Of a stretch of 64,000 bases of DNA, positions 36,377 through 44,849 are shown piece after piece. The stretch covers positions 40,356 through 104,355 of the forward strand of contig NZ_JAKRFD010000017.1 in assembly GCF_022348185.1 (NCBI RefSeq), written 5' to 3'. Numbering within the stretch: the first letter of the stretch is position 1; each line of letters starts with the position of its first letter. A program made the position numbers and the translations under genes. This DNA comes from Epibacterium sp. Ofav1-8 (GTDB lineage: Bacteria > Pseudomonadota > Alphaproteobacteria > Rhodobacterales > Rhodobacteraceae). Below the pieces are notes generated by a model. The model did not search any database and was not told the origin of the DNA. It saw only the letters and a program-made list of their open reading frames with translations.

Positions 36377-36440
36377 GGCCTCGGCCTCCCCGGTCCGTTT
36401 CAGGACTCCGTAAGCCGGGCCTCCCCGCCCGGCCGACTTC

Positions 36441-36474
36441 ACGCCGCGAGGATCACCCCCTTGCGGCGTTTTTT
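36441..36474 (+). terminator. Intrinsic terminator of paaZ2-tdaF
   Basis: ACGCCGC / GCGGCGT stem (36441-36447, 36463-36469) with the T6 run 36469-36474. A further GCCGGGC / GCCCGGC hairpin precedes it at 36414-36433. Confidence 0.7.
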
Positions 36475-36584
36475 AGCTCAGATACCGGGCACTGCTGCAA
36501 ACTACGCTCTGATCGAGGGGGTGACCGAAGGAAGGGCACCGGCAACGCAGACCCGCCATGAACGATCACCCCGAACCAGTAAAA

Positions 36585-36610
36585 ACCCCGCCCCAAGATC
36601 GGGGCGGGGT
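36585..36610 (-). terminator. Intrinsic terminator after the DUF2938 gene
   Basis: Perfect 10-bp stem ACCCCGCCCC / GGGGCGGGGT with a 6-base loop. Read leftwards it is followed by a T5 run. Confidence 0.75.
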
Positions 36611-36640
36611 GCAACATGGACGCGCGGTGGGCAGGGCCGA

Positions 36641-37174
36641 TCAGCCCGCCACATCCTTCAACTGAGGGCGGCCGGGCGGCAACAAAGTGGCTTGCAACCA
36701 GGCCGCCACATATAGCCCCACCCCAAAGGACAGATGCGACATCAGGCTCTTGAGTTGCGCAAAGGTGGGATCCGGACGGTTGCTTGCCATGACACCGGCG
36801 CCCATTGCCGGCTGCATTAGGAAGAAGGGAAACACAATTGTCCCCACACCGATCATCAGCGCGATAACCACGTTCGGCTGGCGCAACTGCCGCTGCCCGC
36901 CGACCCCGACATAGAATGCGGCAAAGATCACGCCGACCAGGTAATGTACCGCCCAGCCCAGCGTCGCTTCGCCCGTGATCGGGGCCGCCGCGCGAATACT
37001 GTCATGGCTGAAACTGCCCTGCGGCATATGGCCAAGCCATCGGCCAACCATGGCAAAGTTGCTCTGCGGTATGGCAAATAGCGCCTCGGCGATCACGGCC
37101 CAAACGTCCATGATTGCCGCAGCGCCCACGCCGACCAGTATCACACGAAATATCAGTTGAGCTGGTGTCATCAT
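36641..37174 (-). CDS. DUF2938-family membrane protein
   Basis: 177 residues from ATG 37174, although a GTG at 37186 is also possible. Four hydrophobic segments: FRVILVGVGAAAIMDVW, WAVHYLVGVIFAAFYVGV, VIALMIGVGTIVFPFFL and LSFGVGLYVAAWL. DUF2938 hallmarks: RWLGHMPQGSFSHDSI and FFLMQPAMGAG. Function unknown. Lies between the two halves of the TDA island, next to a haloperoxidase-like gene. Confidence 0.8.
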   Translation of the reverse strand: MMTPAQLIFRVILVGVGAAAIMDVWAVIAEALFAIPQSNFAMVGRWLGHMPQGSFSHDSIRAAAPITGEATLGWAVHYLVGVIFAAFYVGVGGQRQLRQPNVVIALMIGVGTIVFPFFLMQPAMGAGVMASNRPDPTFAQLKSLMSHLSFGVGLYVAAWLQATLLPPGRPQLKDVAG

Positions 37175-37279
37175 GATGGGGGTCACTCCCTGTCTCCGGC
37201 GCGCCGACCCAGCCTCGGCCGCGTGCGCGATAAATGATCGCCCGGCCCATGGTCGGACCGGGCTGGCTCTGGGGTGGTG

Positions 37280-38575
37280 CTATTGCAGGACCATGGTGCT
37301 GTCGAAGCCCTCACAAGCGTGCTGCGGAGCCGCATCGGCCTTGACCGGTTGCAGCGCGGTATGGGCGACATGGTGACCGATCTGATAGCCCAGCATGTCG
37401 CCGACCGCATTCGACCGGCGATAGTGCACACCGCCGATCAGGCGCGATTCAGATTCTTCCTCGGCAAATTGCTGGAGGCTGTCATAGTCCTTGCTCAGAT
37501 TGGCCGCGCCCTCGAACCGGACCGGAAACGGCTCGGCCCCAAAGACGGAGGTCATGACTTCCAACGCGGCGCTGCCGCTGGTGCAGTGCTGGCAAGGGTA
37601 TTCCGGATGCATCGGCGCGGGGATGCGCGATTCCCACGTCATGCCCGCCTCCAAATCCGGATGGGAATAGGTCGTGCCAAGCGCCTCGACCGCGGTCTGC
37701 GGCCGCCACAGCGCATAGCTGTACTTGGCGTTGAAACCGGCAATCAGCGCGTCCGTCAGCGCGACGTTCAGCAGGGCAAGCATACGGGTCTCTTCCAGCA
37801 GCGGCAGGGCGCAGGCGCGGCTGCTGTTGCGCGCCAGCTGGTTCCACGCGCCGGACCCCGACCCCGCGTGCAGCTTGGCGATCTCGATCTCTTCCGGCGT
37901 GGCGGGGCTGTCCTTGCCGCCGCGGGTCACCACTTCCAGCAGGCCCTGCTTATATTGTGCACTGTCGAGCGACGGCGGCGGCGGTACCCGGAAATGGGTT
38001 GCGGAGGTGAGCACGAAGGGTGTCATCTCCTTGATCTTTGGCGCCACCATCGCGCGCTCCGACGTGGGCTGATAGACACCGGCGTCCGCTTTGGCGGGCG
38101 TAAAATCGAGCGAGAAATCCGCGCCATCCTCAGCCCGGACAGCCAGGACCGCAGCCGCGGCGGCACTGCCAAGACGGCGCCCGGCTTCGCGCGCGGCCTC
38201 CTCACCGGCGGCATCAAAATAGGCCGCGGCCATCGCCTCGAATTCCTGCTGTTTCTCCGGCATCAGTTCCGACATCACCGACAGCGCCGCCTGCGCCACA
38301 GCGGCCTCTGCCGAAGCGGAGGTGTCAACCTCGCCTTCATAGGCATAGGGCGTGTAGAGCCCCTGGGTGGCATTGGCGGCATCGAACATCGCCAGATGCA
38401 GGATGGTCAGCGTGCGTTGCCGCTCGGCCCCCGTCCATTTGGCCTCGATCAGCAGGGGCGCAACGCTGTCCTGCAGATCCGACGCCATTTCCGCCCGGAC
38501 CAGCGGCGCCGATGCGAGGGTCGCCACAGCGCTGCAAAACAGCAGAGTTTTAACTTTTTGGAATCCAGAGTTCAT
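37280..38575 (-). CDS. Secreted vanadium-haloperoxidase/PAP2-fold protein, divergent subgroup
   Basis: 431 residues. ATG 38575 follows GAGGTGAG. Signal peptide MNSGFQKVKTLLFCSAVATL, cleavage near VRA-EM. The vanadate/phosphate pocket is partly visible: Lys-x6-Arg-Pro in KYSYALWRP and Ser-Arg-x4-Val-His in SRLIGGVHYRRS. The usual PSGH is replaced by HPEYPCQHCTSGSAA, a variant I associate with a bacterial haloperoxidase-like subfamily. Periplasmic. Could be a haloperoxidase, a phosphatase or neither. Confidence 0.75.
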   Translation of the reverse strand: MNSGFQKVKTLLFCSAVATLASAPLVRAEMASDLQDSVAPLLIEAKWTGAERQRTLTILHLAMFDAANATQGLYTPYAYEGEVDTSASAEAAVAQAALSVMSELMPEKQQEFEAMAAAYFDAAGEEAAREAGRRLGSAAAAAVLAVRAEDGADFSLDFTPAKADAGVYQPTSERAMVAPKIKEMTPFVLTSATHFRVPPPPSLDSAQYKQGLLEVVTRGGKDSPATPEEIEIAKLHAGSGSGAWNQLARNSSRACALPLLEETRMLALLNVALTDALIAGFNAKYSYALWRPQTAVEALGTTYSHPDLEAGMTWESRIPAPMHPEYPCQHCTSGSAALEVMTSVFGAEPFPVRFEGAANLSKDYDSLQQFAEEESESRLIGGVHYRRSNAVGDMLGYQIGHHVAHTALQPVKADAAPQHACEGFDSTMVLQ

Positions 38576-38699
38576 AATCTCACCTCAAAAGACACAGTTC
38601 CCAGCCGAGTGTGAAACGGCCCGATTGTTCGCACAAATCGAAACACCGGAGGTCTGACCCCGGCAAATCCGAAGCCTCCACGCGGCCGGGACATGCGCG

Positions 38700-40142
38700 T
38701 CAGATCTGGCCCAATACGGCCCACCACAGGAAATCCAGCGGCACCAGCAGGCAGAGGCTGATCGCAAACAGGGCGAGGCAAAACCGGATCACGGCACCGG
38801 CGCGCAGGTTGCCCGCCTGGATCGCCACCACCAGCGGCGGCGCCTGGAACGGCAGGAAAACATTGGAAAATGCCAGCACCTGCGTCATCAGCACCGTGCT
38901 CACCGGCAGGCCCGCAGCACTGGCCAGATCGCCGGCCATCGGGGTCATGACCGCAGGCACCCCCGGCAGGCTGGTCGCCATGGCCACCAGTGTCGACATG
39001 CCGGTCAGGACCGAGAGGTTCCACACCGGGGTGTCCGGCGACAGGTTGATCCAGTCCCCGGAGACCTGCACCAGCGCCTCTCCCAATCCGGCATGGCCGA
39101 TCAGGGCCCCAAGCCCCATGATGCCCGCCACGAACAGCAGCGCACCGTAGCTGAGATCCTGGTTGATACATTTTGGTCCGGTCATCCTGAGGCTCGGCCA
39201 CAGGCACAGCAGCGCCGCCGCAAGACCGATCCAGGCGGGCGAGATCCCGTGCCAGGCATCCGCCAGCCACAGCGCCAGACACAGGGCAAGGATCGCGATC
39301 AGCATCCCCTGTTCCCGGGTGACGGGCTCTGCCTCTTGCGCATCCAGATCCGTGCGGTTCGGCAACCGGTCCGGAAAGAATACCAGTGTCAGGCCGATGA
39401 TCACCCCGGATTTCAGCAGCCCCAGAACCGGGAAATGCAGCAGGAGGTAGTCGAAATAGGAAAACTCCAGCCCATATTGCGCTTCGCTCATCCCGACGAG
39501 GATCATGTTGGGCGCATTGGCGGGCAGAATGGTAAAGGCCGGCGCAAAGGTGGCAAAACACGCGGCAACCAGCATACCCGTGCGCCCGTTGGAACGGGCC
39601 TCAAACCCAAGCTGGGCCGCCAGCGCCGAAATCACCGGGAGCAGGATCATGATGCGCCCGATCGAGGACGGCACCAGAAACGCCAGCGCCACGCTGCCCG
39701 CAACGATCCCGGCGAGGGTGCCGGTGTAGGTGCGGAACGGCAACCGGGTCAGCAGCCGCGCCACCTGCGAGTCGAGCCCGGTGAACTTGATCGCCGCGCC
39801 AAGCACAAGCCCGGCAAACAGCAGCCAGAAGGTCGAGGTTTCGAAACCCGAAAACACCGTCTCCGGCGGGGCGATCTGGGTCACCATCGCCACCAGGAAA
39901 AAGGCCAACGCGGTCCAATATTCCGGCATCACCGCCGTGGCCCAGAACCCCAGGCACACAACCGCGATCGCCGCCACCGGGGCCAGATCGGGCGAGAGAT
40001 ACCTATGCGCGGTGGTCCAGGCCAGGATACCGAGCATCACGATGATAAGGATCTTCCACACCGTTGCCGACAGGACCAAAGGCGGTTTGCCGATCGGGAT
40101 GCTGGCGGACGACAGGGAGACCTGCTCTGCTTTCTTGCTCAT
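38700..40142 (-). CDS. SLC13/DASS-family anion or dicarboxylate transporter
   Basis: 480 residues, highly hydrophobic, about 11-12 membrane segments. Family motifs: FWLLFAGLVLGAAIKFTGL, FLVPSSIGRIMILLPVISAL, LPANAPNMILVGMSEA. These are the substrate- and sodium-binding loops of the divalent-anion:Na+ symporter family. Substrate could be sulfate, a dicarboxylate or a TDA-related anion. It reads into the haloperoxidase-like gene (124 bp gap) and begins downstream of the terminator that closes the tdaC-R3 operon. Confidence 0.84.
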   Translation of the reverse strand: MSKKAEQVSLSSASIPIGKPPLVLSATVWKILIIVMLGILAWTTAHRYLSPDLAPVAAIAVVCLGFWATAVMPEYWTALAFFLVAMVTQIAPPETVFSGFETSTFWLLFAGLVLGAAIKFTGLDSQVARLLTRLPFRTYTGTLAGIVAGSVALAFLVPSSIGRIMILLPVISALAAQLGFEARSNGRTGMLVAACFATFAPAFTILPANAPNMILVGMSEAQYGLEFSYFDYLLLHFPVLGLLKSGVIIGLTLVFFPDRLPNRTDLDAQEAEPVTREQGMLIAILALCLALWLADAWHGISPAWIGLAAALLCLWPSLRMTGPKCINQDLSYGALLFVAGIMGLGALIGHAGLGEALVQVSGDWINLSPDTPVWNLSVLTGMSTLVAMATSLPGVPAVMTPMAGDLASAAGLPVSTVLMTQVLAFSNVFLPFQAPPLVVAIQAGNLRAGAVIRFCLALFAISLCLLVPLDFLWWAVLGQI

Positions 40143-40289
40143 GTCACGTTCAATCCAATGCTGAATATATCAAGCAATTCTGTGTCGAGCGTGACCGTGG
40201 AAATCCAATCGATTTATCCGAGATGAGGCCCCGGCAAACCAAATGTCTCTCGCGCGCAGTCTGATAAGATCCTGTAAGGTATACAAAAA

Positions 40290-40321
40290 GTCCCCCTGAT
40301 GCTGCGCGGCATCAGGGGGAC
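40290..40321 (-). terminator. Intrinsic terminator of the tdaC-E/tdaR operon
   Basis: Perfect 13-bp stem GTCCCCCTGATGC / GCATCAGGGGGAC with a 6-base loop. Read leftwards it is followed by T5 (GACTTTTTGTAT). Confidence 0.85.
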
Positions 40322-40373
40322 GACAGACCGTTTTCACGAAAATTCGATGGCGCTGCAGAAGCGATCATCCAGA

Positions 40374-40916
40374 TCAGGTCAATTCCCGTTGCAGTTCCCG
40401 GACCTCATGTGCCAGCCGGTCCAGCATCGGATCGGCGATGCCCTGCGACGTCAGATGCTCGGCGGTGTTGAACAGATAATCGACGTTCGGGCCCCGCTCA
40501 CCGGCGGCTGTCGCGATCATTCGGGCCTGTTGATCCGGGGTGAAATCCCCGTATTGCTCGTGATCGCGGTTCACCACATAGGTAAACGCCTGCACAACCC
40601 GCCCGTCCTGCAACCGCAGCGGGGCGATGATTTCACGATAGGCCGGATTGAACAGCTCCCGCGCGCGGATGGAGGCCATGACCGGTTCTTCCTCGGCGGG
40701 CGGGATGGCCAGTGCCACGCCCTCGCAATAGCTGGCGTCACCCGCATCCAGCGCCAGTACCAATCCGGGGTCCGCAAAGGTGCCGCGATAGCGCAGCGAG
40801 CGCAGACAGAACCGGCGATGCCAACCGTCCAGGCGCGCCACGACCTGTTCCTGCGGGACAAAGCCCGGATCCCAGATCAATGATCCATAGGCAAAGACCC
40901 AAATACATTCACTCAT
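40374..40916 (-). CDS. tdaR3: TdaR3: ChaC-family gamma-glutamylcyclotransferase, TDA self-resistance
   Basis: 180 residues. ChaC signature VFAYGSLIWDPGF near the N-terminus, FCLRSLRYRGT, catalytic Glu region ARELFNPAYREI, and YVVNRDHEQYG. ChaC enzymes cleave the gamma-glutamyl group of glutathione or gamma-glutamyl dipeptides to 5-oxoproline. In TDA producers TdaR3 belongs to the published resistance set and is linked to acid resistance against TDA-driven proton influx. Last gene of the operon, followed by a strong terminator. Confidence 0.9.
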   Translation of the reverse strand: MSECIWVFAYGSLIWDPGFVPQEQVVARLDGWHRRFCLRSLRYRGTFADPGLVLALDAGDASYCEGVALAIPPAEEEPVMASIRARELFNPAYREIIAPLRLQDGRVVQAFTYVVNRDHEQYGDFTPDQQARMIATAAGERGPNVDYLFNTAEHLTSQGIADPMLDRLAHEVRELQRELT

Positions 40917-40946
40917 GTCGCCTCCAATCGGTTGCGGTCTTGGTGT

Positions 40947-41615
40947 TCAGTCCAGCTTTTCATAAGCGGCAACGAGACTGCTGTAGGGCGGCAGGAACAG
41001 CGCATGCACCTCCGCGCCGACCTGCACCGGCTGGCGAATGTCATAATGCAGATGGATGGGAATTTCGGTCAGCCAGCTGTTGCTGACGGTGCCGATGCGA
41101 TCGCCCTGTTTCACACGATCCAGTGGCGCTACGGTGACGCTGTCCATATCCAGATGCACATAGCGGTGCAGGGCGCCATCCGGTGACTGCACGGTCACCG
41201 CAAACCGCCCGATGTGAGAGACCACCCCGTCGGTCGCGGCGACCGTCCAGTGGACACCTTTCTCGCAGGTTGCAGGCCGCAGATCCTGCCCGCTGTGACC
41301 GCCCGAGCTGCACACCGCAATGTCGCTGCGGCGAAACTCACAGAAGTTGTCCCGCCACGGATAGCTGTAGTTCACGGCATCGCAGGAATCCCCCTCCGGG
41401 CCTTTGGCCCCGCCGATCGAAAACGCGTGCGAATTGGCATAGGCCGGGCCGCTCTCCATCGGAAACCGCATATCCGGAAAGAACACCACCGGGCTCTTTA
41501 CCCCTTCGCCGCTGTTCTCAAGCAGGTCACCCGGCGCGTGAAAATGGGTGTCGGCGAGGCCCTGGCTGGCAGCCAAGGCCACAAAGGCCGCCGCGGTCAG
41601 AGATTTACATGCCAT
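40947..41615 (-). CDS. tdaR2: TdaR2: secreted LytM/M23-like protein, TDA resistance
   Basis: 222 residues. Signal peptide MACKSLTAAAFVALAASQ, cleavage near GLA-DT. An M23-type zinc-site pattern is visible: GHSGQDLR (His-x3-Asp) and IHLHYDIRQP (His-x-His), with DGVVSHIGRFAVTVQ between them. Periplasmic. Might act on peptidoglycan or be a non-enzymatic relative. ATG 41615 overlaps the end of tdaR1 by 11 bases, and its position directly before tdaR3 matches the described tdaR1-R2-R3 order. Confidence 0.85.
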   Translation of the reverse strand: MACKSLTAAAFVALAASQGLADTHFHAPGDLLENSGEGVKSPVVFFPDMRFPMESGPAYANSHAFSIGGAKGPEGDSCDAVNYSYPWRDNFCEFRRSDIAVCSSGGHSGQDLRPATCEKGVHWTVAATDGVVSHIGRFAVTVQSPDGALHRYVHLDMDSVTVAPLDRVKQGDRIGTVSNSWLTEIPIHLHYDIRQPVQVGAEVHALFLPPYSSLVAAYEKLD

Positions 41616-42171
41616 TGGCTTGTCCTTTCACGACAAAGAGGGTTTCGGCCAGGCTGGTCAGATAGTCGGGTTCCGTACAGCGGGTGTCCGTGGTCGGCGC
41701 GTCGCAGGTGATGCGCAGGGTGTAGAAGGCCCCGAACCGCTCAAGGCTGTAATCGGCACCGGTGCCGATATTCTCATAGGCGGTGGGCTGATGATGCAGT
41801 GTCAGCGCATCCCCCGCCTGCAACACGGATTTTGAACCGGAAATCGACACCTGGATGTCCTCTTCGGCGTAGAACGCCGCATAAGCCGTCCCCTGACTGA
41901 CAAAACCGGGGGTCGACAACTCTGCCGCACCGCCAAACAGCATCACCGGCAGCGCGGTGGGATCGGCGCTGGCGGGCAAGGCGAGAAACGCATCGGTAGC
42001 GGGTTTTTCCTGTTCGGCGGTCTGCACGGCGGCGGCCTCAGCGGCGGGCCAGTCGATACCACGCTCGACCAGTTTGGCCTGTAGCGGCTCTGCCGCAGTC
42101 AGGGCCCCTGCCCCGGCAAGCAGCGCGATAGCGCCTGCGCACCAGGGGCTTTTGGTAATGATTTTCAACAT
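41605..42171 (-). CDS. tdaR1: TdaR1: secreted protein, TDA resistance
   Basis: 188 residues from ATG 42171 (MLKIITKSPWCAG), chosen for GGAG 6 bases upstream over a second ATG at 42183. Signal peptide or anchor CAGAIALLAGAGALTAA. The remainder has a Tic22-like flavour (LPVMLFGGAAE and ITCD motifs), but I cannot assign a family firmly. Position between tdaE and tdaR2, overlapping the latter, identifies it as the first resistance gene. Confidence 0.82.
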   Translation of the reverse strand: MLKIITKSPWCAGAIALLAGAGALTAAEPLQAKLVERGIDWPAAEAAAVQTAEQEKPATDAFLALPASADPTALPVMLFGGAAELSTPGFVSQGTAYAAFYAEEDIQVSISGSKSVLQAGDALTLHHQPTAYENIGTGADYSLERFGAFYTLRITCDAPTTDTRCTEPDYLTSLAETLFVVKGQANGM

Positions 42172-42212
42172 ACTGATCTCCATTCTGTTCGGGTTCTCCA
42201 CCCAATCCGCGC

Positions 42213-43403
42213 TCACGCGGTTTCCAGATTTCGGGACGCTTCCTTGGCCGGTTTCGCCGCCGGCCGGGCCTTGCGCATCATCTGGTTCATGATATTGCGC
42301 CGATGCATTTCCTCGGTGCCGCCCACGCTGCAAAAGGCCAGCGCGTCCCGCAGGAAGGTCGATACCTCGCCCTCGTGATAGCCCCGGCTGCCGTAGAGTT
42401 TGAGCAGATCCACGGCGCCCTCGGTGATCGCGCTGGCCCCCGCCAGCTTGGCGATCGAGCAGGTCATCACCGCATCGGGCGATTGCGTCAGCAACTGATG
42501 CAATGCGCCGTAGGACACCCATTTGGCGGTATCCGCGGCGATGCGCATATCGGTCAGCTTCTTCTGCACATACTGGTGATCCACGATCGGCTGACCAAAG
42601 GTCTGCCGGCTCTTGGCATAGGACAGCGCCTCGGTCAGCATCGGGTCACACAGCGTCGAAGCCACCAAACCGTAGTAGAGCCGCCCGAGCGAGACAAACC
42701 GCACCAGGTTGCGCAGCCCCTCCCCCGGCACGCCCAGGATATGGCCATAGTGCAGCGGCACATCCTCGAACGTCAGAGCGCCGGTCGGCAGGTCGAGGTT
42801 ACCGAGTTTGCGATCCTGCGGGCCGATGGTCACGCCCTTGCTGTTCTGGTCCACCAGCACCAGCGAAATACCGTCACGCGCATGGCCTTCCAGTTTGCAG
42901 ACCACCAGCGTGAAACTTGCCACCGGCGCATGGGCGATATTGTACTTCTGACCATTGAGCACAAATGTCTCGTTCGGACGCGGGCTCAGGAAGGTGGAAC
43001 TGGCGCGCACATCGGTGCCGGTGTCGGGATCGGCGATCGCCGTGGCGCTCAGTTGGCCGCGCAGGATGCGCCGGAAATAGTCCGACTTCTGCGCCGGTGT
43101 TCCGAACAGATCCAGCGCATAGGCCATACCCGCCTGGGCGATCACCGACAGCAACAGGCCCGGCGTGCGGATGGTCGAGGCCAACCCCTCCAGCGCTGCG
43201 GTGAAATCCCACCAGTCGCACCCGCGTCCGCCATAATCCTTCGGCACGATCATATGCCACAGCCCGGCGCTGCCCAGTTGGTCCCAGGTTTGTTGATCAA
43301 AAGCCCGCCGACCCAGGTGCAGCTCATCCCGGTCGGTCCGGCTGCCAAGGGACGCAAATTCCGACCGGATCGCCAGCTGCTTTGATGTCCAACTCAAATC
43401 CAT
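42213..43403 (-). CDS. tdaE: TdaE: acyl-CoA dehydrogenase-fold flavoprotein dioxygenase of TDA biosynthesis
   Basis: 396 residues with the acyl-CoA dehydrogenase fold: helical N-terminal domain, WHMIVPKDYGGRG, ATAIADPDTGTDVRA (FAD/substrate loop), SRQTFGQPIVDHQYVQ, and YGSRGYHEGEVSTFLRDA. Where medium-chain dehydrogenases carry the catalytic Glu in YEGT, this protein reads SVGGTEEMHR, so the base is Gly. This fits published work describing TdaE as a dioxygenase that cleaves CoA and epoxidises the tropone ring. It lies 44 bp downstream of the tdaD stop. Confidence 0.94.
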   Translation of the reverse strand: MDLSWTSKQLAIRSEFASLGSRTDRDELHLGRRAFDQQTWDQLGSAGLWHMIVPKDYGGRGCDWWDFTAALEGLASTIRTPGLLLSVIAQAGMAYALDLFGTPAQKSDYFRRILRGQLSATAIADPDTGTDVRASSTFLSPRPNETFVLNGQKYNIAHAPVASFTLVVCKLEGHARDGISLVLVDQNSKGVTIGPQDRKLGNLDLPTGALTFEDVPLHYGHILGVPGEGLRNLVRFVSLGRLYYGLVASTLCDPMLTEALSYAKSRQTFGQPIVDHQYVQKKLTDMRIAADTAKWVSYGALHQLLTQSPDAVMTCSIAKLAGASAITEGAVDLLKLYGSRGYHEGEVSTFLRDALAFCSVGGTEEMHRRNIMNQMMRKARPAAKPAKEASRNLETA

Positions 43404-43447
43404 TTGCGCTCTCTCCTTCTTTGATCACGCCTTGCGAGCGAGCGAGA

Positions 43448-43864
43448 TCAGCTCTCGCCCTGAAAGTTCGATACGCGGGTCTTGAAATCTTCGGGGATCG
43501 GGTAGGTGGACTGTTTTTCGTAGTCGAACATCACATGCACCGACAGCAGCTTGGCAACCACGCGCCCGTCGGCACTGCCGTGGCGGATCTCGTGCTCAAT
43601 CTCGAAACTCTTGCCACCGAACTTGGACACGGTGCTCAGCACCACAACGGTGTCACCGTAATGCGCCTGACTGATGTATTCACAGGCGGTCTTGACCATG
43701 ATGTGCGGCAGTTTCTGGTCCTTGGGCAGCTCCAGCAGCGCATGCATGTATTCCAGATAAGCCGACTGCATGTAGTCGTAGTAGATCGGGCTGCTGACGT
43801 GGCCCATGGAATCGGTATCGCGGTAGCGTACCTCGATGGCGGTCTCAAACGCGCGCTGTGTCAT
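43448..43864 (-). CDS. tdaD: TdaD: hotdog-fold acyl-CoA thioesterase
   Basis: 138 residues, 4-hydroxybenzoyl-CoA thioesterase-like. Catalytic-Asp region VRYRDTDSMGHVSSPIYYDY and typical EYISQAHYGDTVVVLS. In TDA biosynthesis it would hydrolyse or shuttle a seven-membered-ring CoA ester. The start ATG 43864 lies inside the end of tdaC (20-bp overlap), with AAGGAG 9 bases upstream. Confidence 0.93.
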   Translation of the reverse strand: MTQRAFETAIEVRYRDTDSMGHVSSPIYYDYMQSAYLEYMHALLELPKDQKLPHIMVKTACEYISQAHYGDTVVVLSTVSKFGGKSFEIEHEIRHGSADGRVVAKLLSVHVMFDYEKQSTYPIPEDFKTRVSNFQGES

Positions 43865-44498
43865 TGGGGGATACTCCTTTAGGGTTTGGTGCAGAAACTT
43901 CGAAAGTGGCGTCGCGACAGCCCGAGTGTTTCAACGGGCCATGGATGGTGAAGCCCATGGGGACCTGGCCAAAGGCCCGCAGCACGTGCAGGCCGTGTTT
44001 CTCGGCGGCAGCCAGAGTGGTGATGCAGCCATCGCCGCGCCCGGCCGCGACCTCGGCAGCGGCATGCGCGTTGCTGGCGGCGTAAATGCGCTTCATCTCG
44101 GGCGGTAGCAGTTTTTCGGGGGCAGGATGTGTCTGGCACAGGGTCGGCATCTCGCCGGTGACCGATGCCAGGACCATGTCATCGGTCATCATGATAAACA
44201 CATCGAGAAGACCCAGATGCGCGATGTGCTCGTAGATGATCGAATGAAGCTGCGGATAGGCGACAACGCTGAGGAGTACGGAACAGCCGCAGGCCGCAAC
44301 CTGTTCCGCCGCCTGTTCCATTGACCCGTGCAGGGCCAATTCGGCATTTCGGCATTTCAACGCGGCCCATTTCAACGCGGCTTTTTCACAATTCGTGCCC
44401 GCGGGTCCAAGCGTGTGAATTGCTCTTACCCAATCATAACTATCAGAGGCTTTCTTGCTATATCGATCATCAGGATCATCCATAAGCGCGACGTCCAT
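43845..44498 (-). CDS. tdaC: TdaC: prephenate dehydratase-domain protein of TDA biosynthesis
   Basis: 217 residues. ATG 44498 follows TTTGGAGGAATC. Prephenate dehydratase/periplasmic-binding-like features: IHTLGPAGTNCEKAAL, and IYAASNAHAAAEVAAGRGDGCITT. The chorismate-mutase and ACT domains of full enzymes are absent. Required for TDA production in studied strains, precise reaction unsettled. First gene of the tdaC-D-E-R1-R2-R3 transcript, whose promoter lies in the 44.5-44.7 kb gap. Confidence 0.93.
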   Translation of the reverse strand: MDVALMDDPDDRYSKKASDSYDWVRAIHTLGPAGTNCEKAALKWAALKCRNAELALHGSMEQAAEQVAACGCSVLLSVVAYPQLHSIIYEHIAHLGLLDVFIMMTDDMVLASVTGEMPTLCQTHPAPEKLLPPEMKRIYAASNAHAAAEVAAGRGDGCITTLAAAEKHGLHVLRAFGQVPMGFTIHGPLKHSGCRDATFEVSAPNPKGVSPNDTARV

Positions 44499-44727
44499 TC
44501 AAGATTCCTCCAAATGGGATCACCAATTGACTCATCTACATTTCACTTGTCAGGCAAACATCTGCATCGGCCGATATTTGTCTGTTTTCAATTTATCGAA
44601 CCGAGCCATTTATCGCGGCCCCTGATCACATATGATCGAATGATGCACTATGTCACAATTCGGAAAACTTGAGGGCTCCCATCAGCTTTGGTGACACGGG
44701 TTGCAAGCACCTGCCACAGCACAAAAA
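44499..44727 (-). promoter_or_regulatory. Promoter region of the tdaC operon
   Basis: AT-richer than its surroundings and without genes. It holds the dyad GATCA-N4-TGATC at 44624-44637, about 125 bp upstream of tdaC. TdaA has been reported to bind the tdaC promoter region in a related bacterium, so this dyad is a candidate site. The assignment is by position only. Confidence 0.55.
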
Positions 44728-44749
44728 GCGCGCTCGCAACCGAGCGCGC
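44728..44749 (-). terminator. Intrinsic terminator after tdaB
   Basis: Perfect 9-bp stem GCGCGCTCG / CGAGCGCGC with loop CAAC. Read leftwards it is followed by T5. It separates tdaB from the tdaC operon, so the two are transcribed independently. Confidence 0.75.
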
Positions 44750-44849
44750 CCAACCTCTTCCAAGCAGCTGATTTCAGCGATGTGTCGCGATCACCATCCC
44801 GGTTGAGCCCTGGGCACAGGGCCCCGGAACACAGACTGAAACGGGTGGC

